NCBI RefSeq assembly: GCF_000585995.1 | Contig: NZ_CP007410.1 | Coordinates: 4,491,430-4,555,429 of the forward strand | Reading direction: 5' to 3' | Source: Pseudomonas brassicacearum | GTDB taxonomy: Bacteria > Pseudomonadota > Gammaproteobacteria > Pseudomonadales > Pseudomonadaceae | Length of the DNA: 64,000 nt | Shown here: positions 63,934 through 64,000 of the stretch, piece by piece | Position numbering within the stretch: the first letter of the stretch is position 1 | Layout of the letters: the number at the start of each line of letters is the position of its first letter | Translations under genes and position numbers: made by a program | Notes under the pieces: model-generated | Database searches by the model: none | What the model saw: only the letters and a program-made list of their open reading frames with translations | What the model was told of the DNA's origin: nothing

Positions 63934-64000
63934 GTGGCGAGGGAGCTTGCTCCCGCTGGGCTGCGAAGCAGCCCCCTCTTTTCGTCAGACCAACCCCATG
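63934..64000. repeat. REPIN, type B, cut by the window edge
   Basis: The left arm GTGGCGAGGGAGCTTGCTCC and inner GGGCTGCGAAGCAGCCCC are present; the inverse arm would lie just past position 64000. Confidence 0.75.

Overview
This window is chromosomal DNA from a fluorescent Pseudomonas (P. fluorescens complex). The evidence is the GC-rich codon use, about twenty REP/REPIN palindromes of three sequence types in the gene spacers, a nine-cysteine metallothionein of the type known from P. fluorescens Q2-87, a dhcR-dhcAB-atoB carnitine/ketone-body locus, a GlgE-type glucan operon with fused TreS-maltokinase, and a selD-selU pair. I saw no rRNA, tRNA, CRISPR array, prophage or intact insertion sequence. 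Almost all long antisense ORFs are GC-skew shadows.

Layout. 1-5.5 kb: an amino-acid ABC transporter (two permeases, one cut by the window edge, ATPase, Tat-exported binding protein) divergent from a MocR regulator and a DadA-like FAD oxidase, with repeated TGACAAG motifs between them. 5.6-9.1 kb: a stress block of ZIP transporter, manganese catalase, KGG-repeat protein, metallothionein and a small conserved protein. 9.2-10.1 kb: sirtuin. 10.2-13.9 kb: LysR regulator divergent from a CoA-transferase pair and thiolase, closed by a UUCG-loop terminator. 14.2-18 kb: GntR regulator divergent from glucarate transporter and glucarate dehydratase. 18.3-26.1 kb: glgE, treS-mak and glgB, which turn trehalose into branched alpha-glucan by way of maltose 1-phosphate.

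26.3-36 kb is mixed housekeeping and accessory content: a proline-rich peptide, MgtC-like protein, DUF3203, ccoG, a second MocR protein, an AT-richer orphan gene, SDR, Dyp peroxidase, class C beta-lactamase, DUF4174 and TauE. 36-47 kb: a lipoprotein, periplasmic aldose epimerase, aldo-keto reductase, DNA polymerase II, CBS protein, the pqiA-pqiA-pqiB-pqiC lipid-transport cluster and a GST. 47.1-47.5 kb: a small secreted protein made of nine 13-residue repeats. 47.8-55 kb: DUF1615 lipoprotein, a zinc-type HemB, PhzF-like protein with a GST, a membrane-anchored histidine phosphatase, selU and selD. 55.3-57.4 kb: a Tsx-like nucleoside channel behind a PurR/LacI-like palindrome, followed by a purine nucleoside permease gene broken by a one-base frameshift. 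57.6-64 kb: a small conserved protein, F420-type NADP oxidoreductase divergent from a LysR regulator, two exported proteins, an M14 deacylase next to an AotJ-like arginine-binding protein, and a repeat-rich end.

The strongest candidates for something little described are the nine-repeat secreted protein (47113-47547), the AT-richer orphan with structured upstream DNA (30600-31122), the palindrome upstream of the nucleoside-uptake genes (55241-55258), and the second-type HemB. None of these is proven novel from sequence alone.
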